Assembly (NCBI GenBank): GCA_963811335.1
Contig: CAWERB010000034.1
Location: 124,001 to 188,000 of the forward strand
DNA: 64,000 bases
Direction of reading: 5' to 3'
Source: Trebonia sp963811335
Lineage (GTDB): Bacteria > Actinomycetota > Actinomycetes > Streptosporangiales > Streptosporangiaceae
A model generated the notes under the pieces. The model was not told where the DNA came from. It was given only the letters and a program-made list of their open reading frames with translations, and searched no databases. The position numbers and the translations under genes were made by a program. Below are positions 8,101-19,236 of the stretch, one piece after another. Numbering within the stretch: position 1 is the first letter of the stretch; every line of letters starts with the position of its first letter.

Positions 8101-9975
8101 ATGGGTCTCAGGATGACCGGAAGTAAGCACTTGATGACATCGGCGCGGCGGCTGCGTACAGCGCCGTCGCTGGAACGCGCCCAATCGCCGCGGGCGCCCT
8201 GGCGGGGCGGCCTGGCCGCCCCGTACGTTCTGCCGGCCGGCTTCGCCGCGCTGCTCGCCATCGGCACCATGACGGCCGCGCTCGGCGGCCGACTGGGCGC
8301 GACCGGGGTGCTCATCGCGTGCGCGGCGGTGGTCGGCGGGCTCGCCGCTGTGGCGGAGCCGGCCGCCGCGGTACCGCTCGCCTTCATCGGCTGGCTGACC
8401 GTGTCCGGGTTCTCCCGGCCGCCGTACGCCGACCTGCAGCTGACCGGCATCGTCGCCGGACGGGCAGCGGTCACGCTCGGGGCCGTCGCGCTGCTCACGG
8501 CCGCCTGCGGCGCGGCGTTCCGCTGGCGCGCGGCAAGAGGGACACTAGAAAGCGTGGAACGGCACGAGCAGAGCGGCATCTCCCGGCGCAGGCAACTGGC
8601 CGGAGCGCTGCTCGCCGTGGCCGGGCTCCCCCTGCTCACCGCGTTGCTCGCCGCCCTGCGGCAGGACCTGAACCTCTCCGATGACCTGCTGATCTACCTC
8701 GTCGCCATGGTCTGCGTCACGGTGGTCGGCGGCTTCTGGCCCGCGGTGTTCGCCGCGGTCGCCGCCTGCCTGCTGCTGAACTGGTATTTCACCCAGCCGC
8801 TGCACACGTTCACCATCGCCGAGCCGCGGAACCTGCTCGCCCTGGTGCTGTTCGTCACGGTGGCCGTCACGGTGAGCAGCGTGGTTCACCTGGCGGCACG
8901 GCGCGAGGCGGACGCGGCCCGCAGCGCGAAGGAGACCCAGTCGCTGCTCAGCCTCGCGCAGACGGTGCTCGGCGGCGCGGACACCCCGAGCGACGTGCTC
9001 GACCACCTGACGGCAAGCCACGGCGGCCACGCCGAGCTCCTTGAGCGCGTGGGCGGCCGCTGGGTCAAGGTGGCGTCAAGCGGCGCCGCCGACCAGGATT
9101 CCGGTCAAGGCGGGCCCACGCTGCGCTTCGAGGTGCGGCCCGACCTGGCCCTGGAGGTGAGCGGGCAGGCGGCGAGCGCGACGACCGCGCTGCTCGCCGG
9201 GTACACCGCCCAGGCGGTCGCCGCGCTCGACCGGGCCCGGCTGCGCACTCAGGCGGCGCAGGCCGAGGCGCTCGCGGAAGGCGACCGGATGCGGACCGCG
9301 CTGCTGCGCGCGGTTAGCCACGACCTGCGCACCCCCCTCGCGTCGATCAAGGCGAGCGTGTCGAGCCTGCGGCAGACCGATGTGCACTGGTCGGAAGAGG
9401 ACGAGGCCGAGCTCTTGGCAAACATCGAGCAGAACGCCGACCGGCTCGATGCCCTCGTCGGCAACCTGCTTGACATGAGCCGCCTGCAGGCGGGCTCGCT
9501 TGAGCCGTTCCTGCGCGCCATCGCGGTGGACGAGGTGGCGCCGGTAGCGCTGCGCGGCCTTGACGACGCGGATCACCTGCTGATCAGCGTTCCCGATGAC
9601 CTGCCGCTCGTCCGGGCCGATCCCGGGCTGCTCGAGCGGGTGCTCGCTAACCTGTTCTCCAACGCGCTGCGGCACTCACCGCCGGACATGCGCCCGATGC
9701 TGCGGGCCAAGGAAGACGGTGACCGGGTGGTCATCAACGTGGTCGATCACGGCTCCGGGGTGCCTGCCGGGCTCAAGGAGCAAATCTTCGAGCCGTTCGC
9801 ACGGCTGGACGCGCGGTCCCCAGGCGTCGGGCTCGGGCTCGCCGTCGCCAAGGGGTTCGCGGAGGCGATGGGCGGGACGATCGTCGCGGTCGACACGCCG
9901 GGCGGCGGGCTCACCGTCCGCGTGACGATGCCGGCGCTCGTGAGCGGCGTCCCCGCTCCCCTTGGAGCCGACTGA
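8101..9975 (+). CDS. KdpD-like membrane sensor histidine kinase (short form without the KdpD N-terminal domain)
   Basis: The first two hydrophobic stretches (residues about 45-150) are followed by a DUF4118-type four-helix membrane domain at about 178-273 (LSDDLLIYLVAMVCVTVVGGFWPAVFAAV), as in KdpD. Next come a GAF-like region, HisKA with phospho-acceptor His407 (AVSHDLRTPLAS), and an ATPase domain with N-box NLFSNALRHS (about 517), DHGSGVP and GLGLAVAKG. Classical KdpD starts with a cytosolic KdpD/USP sensor of about 370 residues that is absent here, so input sensing differs. The ATG at 8101 has AGGGG five bases upstream. It overlaps the downstream regulator by ATGA, indicating translational coupling. 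No kdpFABC genes are present in the window. Confidence 0.88.
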   Translation: MGLRMTGSKHLMTSARRLRTAPSLERAQSPRAPWRGGLAAPYVLPAGFAALLAIGTMTAALGGRLGATGVLIACAAVVGGLAAVAEPAAAVPLAFIGWLTVSGFSRPPYADLQLTGIVAGRAAVTLGAVALLTAACGAAFRWRAARGTLESVERHEQSGISRRRQLAGALLAVAGLPLLTALLAALRQDLNLSDDLLIYLVAMVCVTVVGGFWPAVFAAVAACLLLNWYFTQPLHTFTIAEPRNLLALVLFVTVAVTVSSVVHLAARREADAARSAKETQSLLSLAQTVLGGADTPSDVLDHLTASHGGHAELLERVGGRWVKVASSGAADQDSGQGGPTLRFEVRPDLALEVSGQAASATTALLAGYTAQAVAALDRARLRTQAAQAEALAEGDRMRTALLRAVSHDLRTPLASIKASVSSLRQTDVHWSEEDEAELLANIEQNADRLDALVGNLLDMSRLQAGSLEPFLRAIAVDEVAPVALRGLDDADHLLISVPDDLPLVRADPGLLERVLANLFSNALRHSPPDMRPMLRAKEDGDRVVINVVDHGSGVPAGLKEQIFEPFARLDARSPGVGLGLAVAKGFAEAMGGTIVAVDTPGGGLTVRVTMPALVSGVPAPLGAD

Positions 9976-10649
9976 TGACCCGGGTACTCGTCATCGACGA
10001 CGAGCCGTCGATCCTGCGCGCCCTGCGGATCAACCTGACCGCGCGCAACTATGAAGTGTCCACCGCGTGCGACGGCACGTCCGGCCTGGCCGCCATCGCC
10101 CGTGAGCGGCCAGACGCGGTAATCCTCGACCTCGGCCTGCCCGACATGGACGGCACCCAGGTGATCCACGGGGTCCGCGGCTGGTCTACGACGCCGATCA
10201 TCGTGCTGTCGGTGTGGGGGGCGGAGCATCAGAAGGTCGCCGCGCTTGATGCCGGAGCCGACGACTACGTCACGAAGCCGTTCGGCATGGACGAACTGCT
10301 GGCCCGGCTCCGGGCGGCGGTCCGCCGGGCGGCTCCCGCCCCGGACGAGCCCGTCGTCACCACGCAAGACTTCACCGTGGACCTGGCCGCCAAGCGGGTG
10401 ACCAGGGACGGCGCCGACGTCCGGCTCACCCCCACCGAGTGGCAGCTCCTTGAGATCCTGGTGCGCAACCGCGGCCGGCTGATCACCCAGAAGCAGCTAC
10501 TCCAGGACGTGTGGGGACCTTCCTACGGATCAGAGTCCAACTACCTGCGGGTTTACGTCGCGCAGCTGCGCCGCAAGCTGGAGCCGGAACCGTCAAGGCC
10601 CCGGTACCTGCTCACCGAGCCGGGGATGGGATACCGCTTCCAGGCCTGA
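9975..10649 (+). CDS. KdpE-like response regulator (OmpR/PhoB family)
   Basis: The 224 aa protein has an N-terminal receiver domain: acidic pocket DDE at 8-10, phospho-acceptor Asp52 in VILDLGLPDMDG, and switch Lys in VTKPFGMDELLARL. A C-terminal winged-helix DNA-binding domain follows (RLTPTEWQLLEILVRNRGRLITQKQLLQDVWG, YLRVYVAQLRRKLE, GMGYRFQA). Sequence and linkage to a KdpD-like kinase point to KdpE. KdpE classically controls kdpFABC; here the nearest candidate targets are the adjacent KimA-like transporters. Its start codon overlaps the kinase stop. Confidence 0.92.
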   Translation: MTRVLVIDDEPSILRALRINLTARNYEVSTACDGTSGLAAIARERPDAVILDLGLPDMDGTQVIHGVRGWSTTPIIVLSVWGAEHQKVAALDAGADDYVTKPFGMDELLARLRAAVRRAAPAPDEPVVTTQDFTVDLAAKRVTRDGADVRLTPTEWQLLEILVRNRGRLITQKQLLQDVWGPSYGSESNYLRVYVAQLRRKLEPEPSRPRYLLTEPGMGYRFQA

Positions 10650-10737
10650 GCGGCCGTACGGCCGGCGGGCACCCCCTAGCCGGTCAATATCGGGCCGGGC
10701 GGTGTGACCCTGCACTCCGCCGGGGTACCTCCCGGGT

Positions 10738-11739
10738 GTGCGGCAATTCTTCGGTCAGCAGGCGCGGCACTCGGCACGGGCCGCGGCGCGCTCAGCCAAG
10801 CCCGCCACGGTCGCCGAGCGCATCGAGAGAGCGCAGGTCCTCGACCGCACGGTCGACGCCCTGTCCGGGTTCGTGGTCCGCGCCCTGCCGCCCGGCAGGC
10901 GAACCGACGCGCTGCACGGCGTGCCGTTCGGGCAGCCCGCTCATCCGGCCCTGGTACGGATCCCGGCCGGCTGCTGGACATCGGCGGCCCTGATTGACCT
11001 ATGCGGCGGCCGGGGGGCGGGGCGCGCCTCGGCGACCCTGATCGCGGCCGGAGTCATCGCCGCGCTGCCCGCCGCCGCCACCGGGCTCGCGGACTGGGCG
11101 GCACTTCACCGGCATCAGCAGCGGGTCGGGCTGGTGCACGCCATCTCGCAGGCCTCTGCGACCGCGCTGTTCGCGGGCTCGCTGCTGGCCCGGGCAGCCG
11201 GGCGGCGCCGCACCGGCTACCTGCTGTCGGCCGGCGGGCTCACCGCCGCCACGGCCGGAGCCTACCTGGGCGGGCATCTGGCGCTGCGGCTTGGCGCAGG
11301 AGCAAGCCACGCCGAGCCCATCGGCCACCTCGCCGCGCTGGGCTGGCACGACCTGTGTCCCCTGGCGGAACTGCCGGAAGGGCGGCCGGTCCGGCGCCAG
11401 CTTGGTTACCTGGGCGTGCTCGCGGTGCGCCGCGGGCACGGGGTCCAGGTACTCGCCGACCATTGCGCGCACCTCGGCGGGCCGCTGCACCAGGGACGGA
11501 TCTCCGGCACCGGCGGCGACGCCTGCGTCACCTGCCCGTGGCACGGTTCTACCTTCCGGCTCAGCGACGGTACCGTGCTGCACGGGCCGGCCACCGCCAG
11601 GCAGCCCGCGTTCGAGACCCGGGTCAACGAATCAGGCCAGGTCCAGGTCCGGGCCACCCAGGGCGCCAAGGCCACAAGGCCGCAGACCGGACAACCCAAT
11701 CGCCTAGCCAGATTCTCCCGCAGCCTTGGTGCTGGGTGA
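10738..11739 (+). CDS. DUF2231-type membrane protein fused to a Rieske [2Fe-2S] domain
   Basis: The first about 200 residues hold a DUF2231-like multi-helix membrane domain (LHGVPFGQPAHPALVRIPAGCW, LPAAATGLADWAAL, GAYLGGHLAL). Residues about 215-315 are a Rieske ferredoxin domain with ligands C243-x-H245 (CAHLGG) and C266-x2-H269 (CPWHGS) and a following ATARQPAFETRV segment. Together they suggest a membrane-anchored electron-transfer protein. Partner and substrate are unknown. It starts with GTG at 10738 behind a weak ribosome site. It is preceded by the KdpE-like gene on the same strand after an 88 bp gap, and it ends against the hairpin repeat at 11741. Confidence 0.85.
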   Translation: MRQFFGQQARHSARAAARSAKPATVAERIERAQVLDRTVDALSGFVVRALPPGRRTDALHGVPFGQPAHPALVRIPAGCWTSAALIDLCGGRGAGRASATLIAAGVIAALPAAATGLADWAALHRHQQRVGLVHAISQASATALFAGSLLARAAGRRRTGYLLSAGGLTAATAGAYLGGHLALRLGAGASHAEPIGHLAALGWHDLCPLAELPEGRPVRRQLGYLGVLAVRRGHGVQVLADHCAHLGGPLHQGRISGTGGDACVTCPWHGSTFRLSDGTVLHGPATARQPAFETRVNESGQVQVRATQGAKATRPQTGQPNRLARFSRSLGAG

Positions 11740-12929
11740 CGGCGGCCCGATACGATGGCGGCTTTTGCCATCGGGCCGCCGCGCGAGGACACCGGGGGGA
11801 GGGGGGTGTCCGCGCGGCGTCTTGCCGCAGCGCGGCGGCCCGATACGATGGCGGCTTTTGCCATCGGGCCGCCGCGCGAGGACACCGGGGGGTACGGGGG
11901 GTCGTCCCCCCGGAAGATAAGAGCGGCAGCCGGGTGATGCTGCCTGACCCGTCCTGACCGGGCAGATCGTCCGGCGGCTCCTCGATCTGGCGGGGGCGCC
12001 TGGCGTCGGCGGCGCCGGTTCCCGCGTTGCCGAAGAAGCCGCCGATGCCCTCAAGGGCCTTGCCGAGCTCGCTCGGCACGATCCACAGCTTGTTCGCGCC
12101 GCCCTGGGCGATCTCGGGGAGCATCTCCAGGTACTTGTAGGCGAGCAGCTGCTGGTCGGGGTTGCCCTCGTGGATCGCCTGGAAGACCGTCGCGATCGCC
12201 TGCGCCTCGCCCCTGGCCCTGGTCGCCTGCGCGGTGGCCTCCGCGTCCGCGCGTACCACGGTGGCCTCGGCCTCGCCGCGCGCCCGCAGCACCGCAGCCT
12301 GCCGCTCGCCTTCCGCGGTCAGGATGGCCGACTGCTTGGCGCCCTCGGCGGACAGGATCGCGGCGCGCTTGTCCCGGTCGGCGCGCATCTGCTTCTCCAT
12401 CGAGCCCTGGATGGAGGCGGGCGGCTCGATCGCCTTGAGCTCCACCCGGCCGACCCGCAGGCCCCATCGGCCGGTTGCCTCGTCGAGCTCTTTCCTGCAG
12501 CTCGCCGTTGATCTTGTCCCGCGATGTCAGGGTCGTTTCCAGGTCCATGCCGCCGACCACGTTCCGCAGCGTGGTCACGGTGAGCTGCTCGACCGCGGCC
12601 ACGTAGTTGGCGATCTCGTACGTGGCCGCCTTGGGGTCGGTCACCTGGAAGTAGATGACCGTGTCGATGCCGACCACCAGGTTGTCCTCGGTGATGACCG
12701 GCTGCGGCGGGAAGCTCACCACCTGCTCGCGCAGGTCGATGAGCGGGCGCAGCCGGTCGATGAACGGCATCATCACGTTGAGACCCGCGTTCAGCGTGCG
12801 GTGGTAGCGGCCGAAGCGCTCGACGATGCCCGCCCGCGCCTGCGGCACGATCCGAACCGACCGGGCCACGGCGAATATGGCCAGGCCAACCACTACGACA
12901 AGGAGGATTATCGCGACTATGGTGCCCAT
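11624..12929 (-). CDS. SPFH/stomatin-like (band 7) membrane protein, frameshifted, 3' end uncertain
   Basis: An N-terminal membrane helix (TIVAIILLVVVVGLAIFAVA) is followed by the band-7 core (VPQARAGIVERFGRYHRTL, MPFIDRLRPLIDLREQVV, TTLRNVVGGMDLETTLTSRDKIN). A coiled-coil rich in Ala/Glu/Arg (MEKQMRADRDKRAAILSAEG) and the family's conserved end (LLAYKYLEMLPEIAQGGANK) come next. One surplus base near 12500 splits the protein: GEL runs into KELDEATGRWGLRVGRVELKA only in the next frame. Conserved sequence stops around 11940. The frame then stays open through the 59 bp repeats and into the antisense of the Rieske gene, so the listed end is only the next stop codon. Such proteins scaffold membrane complexes. 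The ATG at 12929 follows GGAG. Confidence 0.8.
11741..11892. repeat. 59 bp direct repeat (two identical copies), each an imperfect hairpin
   Basis: Copies at 11741-11799 and 11834-11892 are identical over 59 bp. Within each, GGCGGCCC pairs with GGGCCGCC and, inside that, GATGGC pairs with GCCATC around a loop containing TTTT. They lie between the 3' ends of two convergent genes, so they may act as a duplicated bidirectional transcription terminator. An additional GGGGGG/CCCCCC hairpin follows at 11896-11911. Confidence 0.85.
11887..11914. repeat. 28 bp dispersed hairpin repeat, copy 1
   Basis: These 28 bases contain the perfect stem GGGGGG-TCGT-CCCCCC and recur exactly at 35324-35351, 23 kb away. 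Both copies lie in short gaps at gene ends. It could be a terminator or a small REP-like element. Confidence 0.8.
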
Positions 12930-13027
12930 CACCATCATCTCCGACCCTGGATCCCGATAAGGCCACGGTAACCCCACCGCGCGTGTAGTTCCAGAGGGAG
13001 TGGGTGACGCGCGGGCTACGGCACCGC

Positions 13028-13813
13028 TCAGCGGGCCCAGGCCCGCCACCTGTTCTTATGGCGCTCAATTTCCAGCGGGATGCCAAAACAGCGGGACAGG
13101 TTCCTCGCCGTGAACACCTCATCGATGGGGCCCGCGGTGAGCACGGCACCGCGGCGCAGCAGCATCGCGTGGGTGAACCCGTCGGGTACCTCCTCGACAT
13201 GGTGCGTGACGAGCACCATCATGGGCGCCTTCGGGTTCGTCGCGAGCGTGGAAAGGCGACGCAGCAGGTCCTCGCGGCCGCCCAGGTCAAGGCCGGCCGC
13301 TGGCTCGTCAAGCAGCAGCATCTCCGGGTCGGGCATCATAGCCCGGGCGATCTGCACCCGCTTGCGCTCGCCTTCGGACAGGGTGGCGAACCGCCGCCTG
13401 ATCAGGTGTGCGCAGCCGAGCGCGTCGAGCAGGTCCACTGCCCTCGTCACGTCGGAGGACTCGTACTCTTCCTTCCACCGGCCGAGGATCGCATAGGAGG
13501 CGGTGAGCACCAGGTCGATGACCTTCTCGCCGGCGGGCACCCGCTCGGCGAGCGACGCGCTCGTCAGGCCTATCCGTGGCCGCAGTTCGAAGACGTCGAC
13601 TTCGCCGAGCCGCTCACCGAGCACGTCGACGGTGCCCTCGGTCGGATGCAGCAGCGTGGCGGCCACCTGGAGCACGGTGGTCTTGCCCGCGCCGTTCGGG
13701 CCGATCACGATCCAGCGCTCGTCCTCGTGCGCGGTCCAGTCAACGTTGCGCAGCAACAGCGACGTCTCACGCCGGACAGAAACGCCGCGCAGCTTGAGCA
13801 CCTCGTCAGACAC
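13028..13813 (-). CDS. ABC transporter ATP-binding protein
   Basis: The stand-alone 261 aa ABC ATPase has Walker A GPNGAGKTT near residue 39, signature LSEGERKR, Walker B MLLLDEPAAGLD and the switch His in LVTHHVEEVP. No permease gene is adjacent. The sequence resembles the ModF/iron-type ATPases that sit next to serB in many actinobacteria. Its substrate cannot be told from sequence. It is divergent from serB (starts 13813 and 13990). Confidence 0.88.
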   Translation of the reverse strand: MSDEVLKLRGVSVRRETSLLLRNVDWTAHEDERWIVIGPNGAGKTTVLQVAATLLHPTEGTVDVLGERLGEVDVFELRPRIGLTSASLAERVPAGEKVIDLVLTASYAILGRWKEEYESSDVTRAVDLLDALGCAHLIRRRFATLSEGERKRVQIARAMMPDPEMLLLDEPAAGLDLGGREDLLRRLSTLATNPKAPMMVLVTHHVEEVPDGFTHAMLLRRGAVLTAGPIDEVFTARNLSRCFGIPLEIERHKNRWRAWAR

Positions 13814-13989
13814 TGCCCCTCCTCACGCCGGCCCCCTCCGGCCGGACAGCCCGCCGCCGGACCGAACGGCCGCCGAGACCGAACCTATGCCACCACGACG
13901 CGATCAGCCATCCAGCTGCCCAGATGAGCCGCCGCGAGTTGGCCCCAGCGGCCCGGCCGCGTCCAGGCAGACGGTACCGTGAGGGCGAG

Positions 13990-15204
13990 ATGAACCGACC
14001 AAGGACCACGATCCTGATCACGCTGACCGGCCGTGACCGGCCCGGCGTTACCTCGCGGCTGTTCAGCGCCCTTGCCCGCTTTCCGCTGAGCGTAGCCGAC
14101 ATCGAGCAGGTGACCATCAAGGGCATGCTGGTGCTTGGCGTCCTGCTCGCCTGCGACGCACCCCCCGACCTGACGGCGATCTACCGCGTCGTCACGGAGC
14201 TGGCCAGTGACCTCGGGCTCGAGGCGGAGGTCACCACCGGGTCGGCGGAGGCGCCGTCACGCACGTCATCGAGAAGGGTCAAAGGCAGGCTGCACGTCAC
14301 TGTGCTCGGCAGCCCTCTGCGGCCGGCCGGAGTCGCCGCGGTCGCGGGCAAGATCGCGGCGAGCGGCGCCAACATCGACCGGATCACCCGGCTGGCGAGT
14401 GACCCGGTGACCTGCGTCGAGCTCGACATCTCCGGGGCCGAACCCGGCTCACTGCGGCAGGCGCTCGCCCAGGTGGCCGGCGACAGCGGCGTGGACGTGG
14501 CCGTGCAGCGCGCAGGCCTGCAGCGCCGCGCGATGCGGCTGATCGTGATGGACGTCGACTCCACGCTGATCCAGGACGAGGTCATCGACTTGCTGGCGCA
14601 GCGGGCCGGCTGCGCCGACGAGGTGGCCAAGGTGACCGAATCGGCCATGCGCGGGGAACTCGACTTCGCGGCCTCGCTGCGCGAGCGCGTCGCGCTGCTC
14701 GCCGGCCTTGACGCCGCGGTACTCGACGAGGTGCGGGCCAGCCTGCGGCTCACGCCGGGGGCGCGGACGCTGGTGCGGACGCTCAAGCGCCTCGGTTACA
14801 AGTGCGGGATCGTCAGCGGCGGGTTCAGCGCGGTGATCAAGCCGCTCGCCGACGAGCTGGGCATCGATTACGTGGCGGCGAACACCCTTGAGGTGGCGGA
14901 CGGCAGGCTGACCGGCCGGGTCCTTGAGCCGGTCGTCGACCGGGAGGGCAAGACCGCCGCGCTGCGCAAGTTCGCCCAGGCGGCCGGCGTCCCGCTATCG
15001 CAAACCGTCGCGGTCGGTGACGGCGCCAACGACCTTGGCATGATCGGCGCGGCCGGCCTTGGCGTCGCGTTCAACGCCAAGCCGGTGGTCCGCGACGCGG
15101 CCGACACCGCCGTCAACGTCCCGTACCTGGACACGATCCTTTACCTGCTCGGCATACCGCGCGACGCCGTAGAGGCCGCCGACCAGGCGGACGAGCGAAC
15201 CTGA
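13990..15204 (+). CDS. serB: Phosphoserine phosphatase with two N-terminal ACT domains
   Basis: It catalyses the last step of serine synthesis, hydrolysing O-phosphoserine. Residues about 5-85 and 95-170 form two ACT regulatory domains (ILITLTGRDRPGVTSRLF; LHVTVLGSPLRPAGVAAVAG). The HAD domain has nucleophile and acid D188/D190 (MDVDSTLI), motif II in GIVSGGFSAV, and motif III GDGANDLGMI. The 404 aa length matches actinobacterial SerB. The ATG at 13990 has GAGGGCGAG immediately upstream and is preferred over an in-frame ATG 66 bases earlier. It converges on hppA with a terminator-like hairpin between. Confidence 0.95.
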   Translation: MNRPRTTILITLTGRDRPGVTSRLFSALARFPLSVADIEQVTIKGMLVLGVLLACDAPPDLTAIYRVVTELASDLGLEAEVTTGSAEAPSRTSSRRVKGRLHVTVLGSPLRPAGVAAVAGKIAASGANIDRITRLASDPVTCVELDISGAEPGSLRQALAQVAGDSGVDVAVQRAGLQRRAMRLIVMDVDSTLIQDEVIDLLAQRAGCADEVAKVTESAMRGELDFAASLRERVALLAGLDAAVLDEVRASLRLTPGARTLVRTLKRLGYKCGIVSGGFSAVIKPLADELGIDYVAANTLEVADGRLTGRVLEPVVDREGKTAALRKFAQAAGVPLSQTVAVGDGANDLGMIGAAGLGVAFNAKPVVRDAADTAVNVPYLDTILYLLGIPRDAVEAADQADERT

Positions 15205-15237
15205 TCGCGGCGGGCAACGCAGGCCGTCCAACGCGAT

Positions 15238-15275
15238 GGCCCCCCGCGCCAGGGAAATACCCGGCGCGGAGGGCC
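15238..15275. terminator. Bidirectional hairpin between serB and hppA
   Basis: The arms GGCCC-C-CCGCGCC and GGCGCGG-A-GGGCC enclose a 12 base loop containing AAATA. The hairpin is placed between two convergent stop codons. There is no clear U tract, as is usual in high-GC actinobacteria. Confidence 0.6.
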
Positions 15276-15307
15276 ACGGCTCGCGGGCTACCGCCCGCCT
15301 GAGCGTA

Positions 15308-17791
<2,484 letters not shown>

Positions 17792-18294
17792 TCAATCTCC
17801 TTCGACGTCTGGCATGCGCCGCTAAGTCAGTCGCTGGCCTGATAGCGCTCACTTCAACCCGCTCCGGCAGCACCCGGGAGCCAAAGGCGGCGTGGCGGGC
17901 AGTCTACGCTGCCGACTTAACATCTTGTAGGGACATGGGTTTTTTACTTTTCCAGAAGCAAACATTGATATTAGGAAGTGACCTCGAGCCCCGTAAGTCC
18001 CACCCGTCACAGTCCCAGCCCGAGCGTATTGTGATTTGCCCCAGTTTGGCCAGTTCCCCCTGTTTACCTAGGAGCATAACGTTTCCTAAGTAAGCAAAAG
18101 GGCTTGCGTGACGCGTGTGATCAGCGTGACGCTTAGGGACCCAGTGGGAGTGACGCCGACCCGGCCGGTCACGCGGAAACGACGCAGTGCCCGGCTCGCC
18201 GGCCTGTTCCCTGGCCACGAGCCGGGCACTGCGACTGCGCACATCCCCGGGCTGGTGCAGATTCACCGGACCGCCTTGGCGGCCGGGCCCACGG
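17792..18294. other. Intergenic region upstream of hppA, no gene recognised
   Basis: These 503 bases separate hppA from the anti-sigma gene. They include an unusually A/T-rich patch at about 17918-17985 and another at 18060-18100, which are plausible promoter regions for hppA. Short open frames here have no coding character. No tRNA or known structured RNA was recognised. Confidence 0.4.
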
Positions 18295-18751
18295 TCATCC
18301 GGCCCGGCGCTTCCAGCTCATCGTGACGCTGGTGCCAGAGCCGGCGGACGCGATGCGGACGTCGTCGGCGAGCCCCGCGATCACGGCGAGCCCGACCCCG
18401 TCGGGCAGTCGGAGCGGGACCTCGCCGTCGAGCACGGCGAAGCTGCCGTCATGCCCGGCGGAGGTGTCCTTGGAACCGGCGCCGTTGCCGTCGGCCGTCT
18501 CCGGCACCGCGTCGGTCACCACTACCTCGAACTGCTCCCCGTCGTCGATGAGCTCGACCCTGATGGGCTGCCCCGGGACAGTACCGCAGGTGCGCTTCAA
18601 CCGCACGAGAGCAGGCCTCGCCAACGGCGAGGCGTACCTCATCGAGCAGCGACTCGGCTACGCCACTGCGGCGCGCGACCGCGGTCGCAACCAGCCGGGC
18701 GGTCCGCACGTGGACGGGCAGCGGCGTGAAGGTGACTTCGACGGTGGCCAT
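18295..18751 (-). CDS. RsbW-like anti-sigma factor kinase, partner of BldG (frameshifted)
   Basis: A GHKL-type ATPase of about 151 aa after correction. The N-terminus reads MATVEVTFTPLPVHVRTARL with DEVRLAVGEACSRAVEAH (N-box region), continued in the next frame as GQPIRVELIDDGEQFEVVVTDA and GVGLAVIAGLADDV. One surplus base near 18590-18615 separates the halves. Family members phosphorylate a STAS antagonist and sequester sigma factors. Its position 15 bp downstream of bldG matches the Streptomyces bldG-anti-sigma operon, so BldG is the expected partner. Confidence 0.85.
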
Positions 18752-18766
18752 TGTGCAGCGGAAGGC

Positions 18767-19117
18767 TTACTTCTCCGCCTTCCGGGCGGCGATAGCCTGG
18801 TCCACGGAGTCGTGGATCCCGAAGACCTTGGTGAGGCCGGTGATGCGGAAGATCTTGAGGATGCGCTCCTGCGTGCAGACCAGGTCAAGCGACCCGTCGT
18901 GCGCGCGCACCCGCTTGAGCCCGCCGACCAGGACCCCGAGGCCCGTGGAGTCGAGGAACTCGACCTTCTCCATGTTTACTACCAGCTGGTAGTTCTTCTT
19001 GTTGACGAGCTCAATGAGCAGCTCGCGCAGGCGCGGCGCGGTGTAGACGTCGATCTCACCTTCGACGTCCACGATCTCGATGCCGTCCTTGTTGCTGTGC
19101 GCCAGCTTCAGATCCAC
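18767..19117 (-). CDS. bldG: Anti-sigma factor antagonist BldG (STAS domain)
   Basis: The 116 aa single STAS domain protein is nearly identical in its core to Streptomyces BldG (GEIDVYTAPRLRE, FLDSTGLGVLVGGLKRVRAH, CTQERILKIFRITGLTKVF). Counting from the GTG start, the phosphorylatable serine in DSTGLG is Ser57, the site known in S. coelicolor. BldG controls development and stress sigma factors by releasing them from anti-sigma kinases. GGAGG lies upstream of the GTG at 19117, which decides this start over a longer in-frame option. It is divergent from the helicase gene. Confidence 0.96.
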   Translation of the reverse strand: MDLKLAHSNKDGIEIVDVEGEIDVYTAPRLRELLIELVNKKNYQLVVNMEKVEFLDSTGLGVLVGGLKRVRAHDGSLDLVCTQERILKIFRITGLTKVFGIHDSVDQAIAARKAEK

Positions 19118-19236
19118 TAATCCTCCAGCGCCCCGAGGGCGTCTCTCGCGTCGTGGGGCGACCCCTGCTCGGCATTCAACCACGCTCAGGTGTCATGTCT
19201 ATACGATTTCATGCTGTCACGACATCCGCCTAGCGG

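Noticed and set aside
17904..18266. 120 codon minus-strand frame upstream of hppA
   Set aside because: It crosses A/T-rich promoter-like sequence, has atypical codon bias and no ribosome site.
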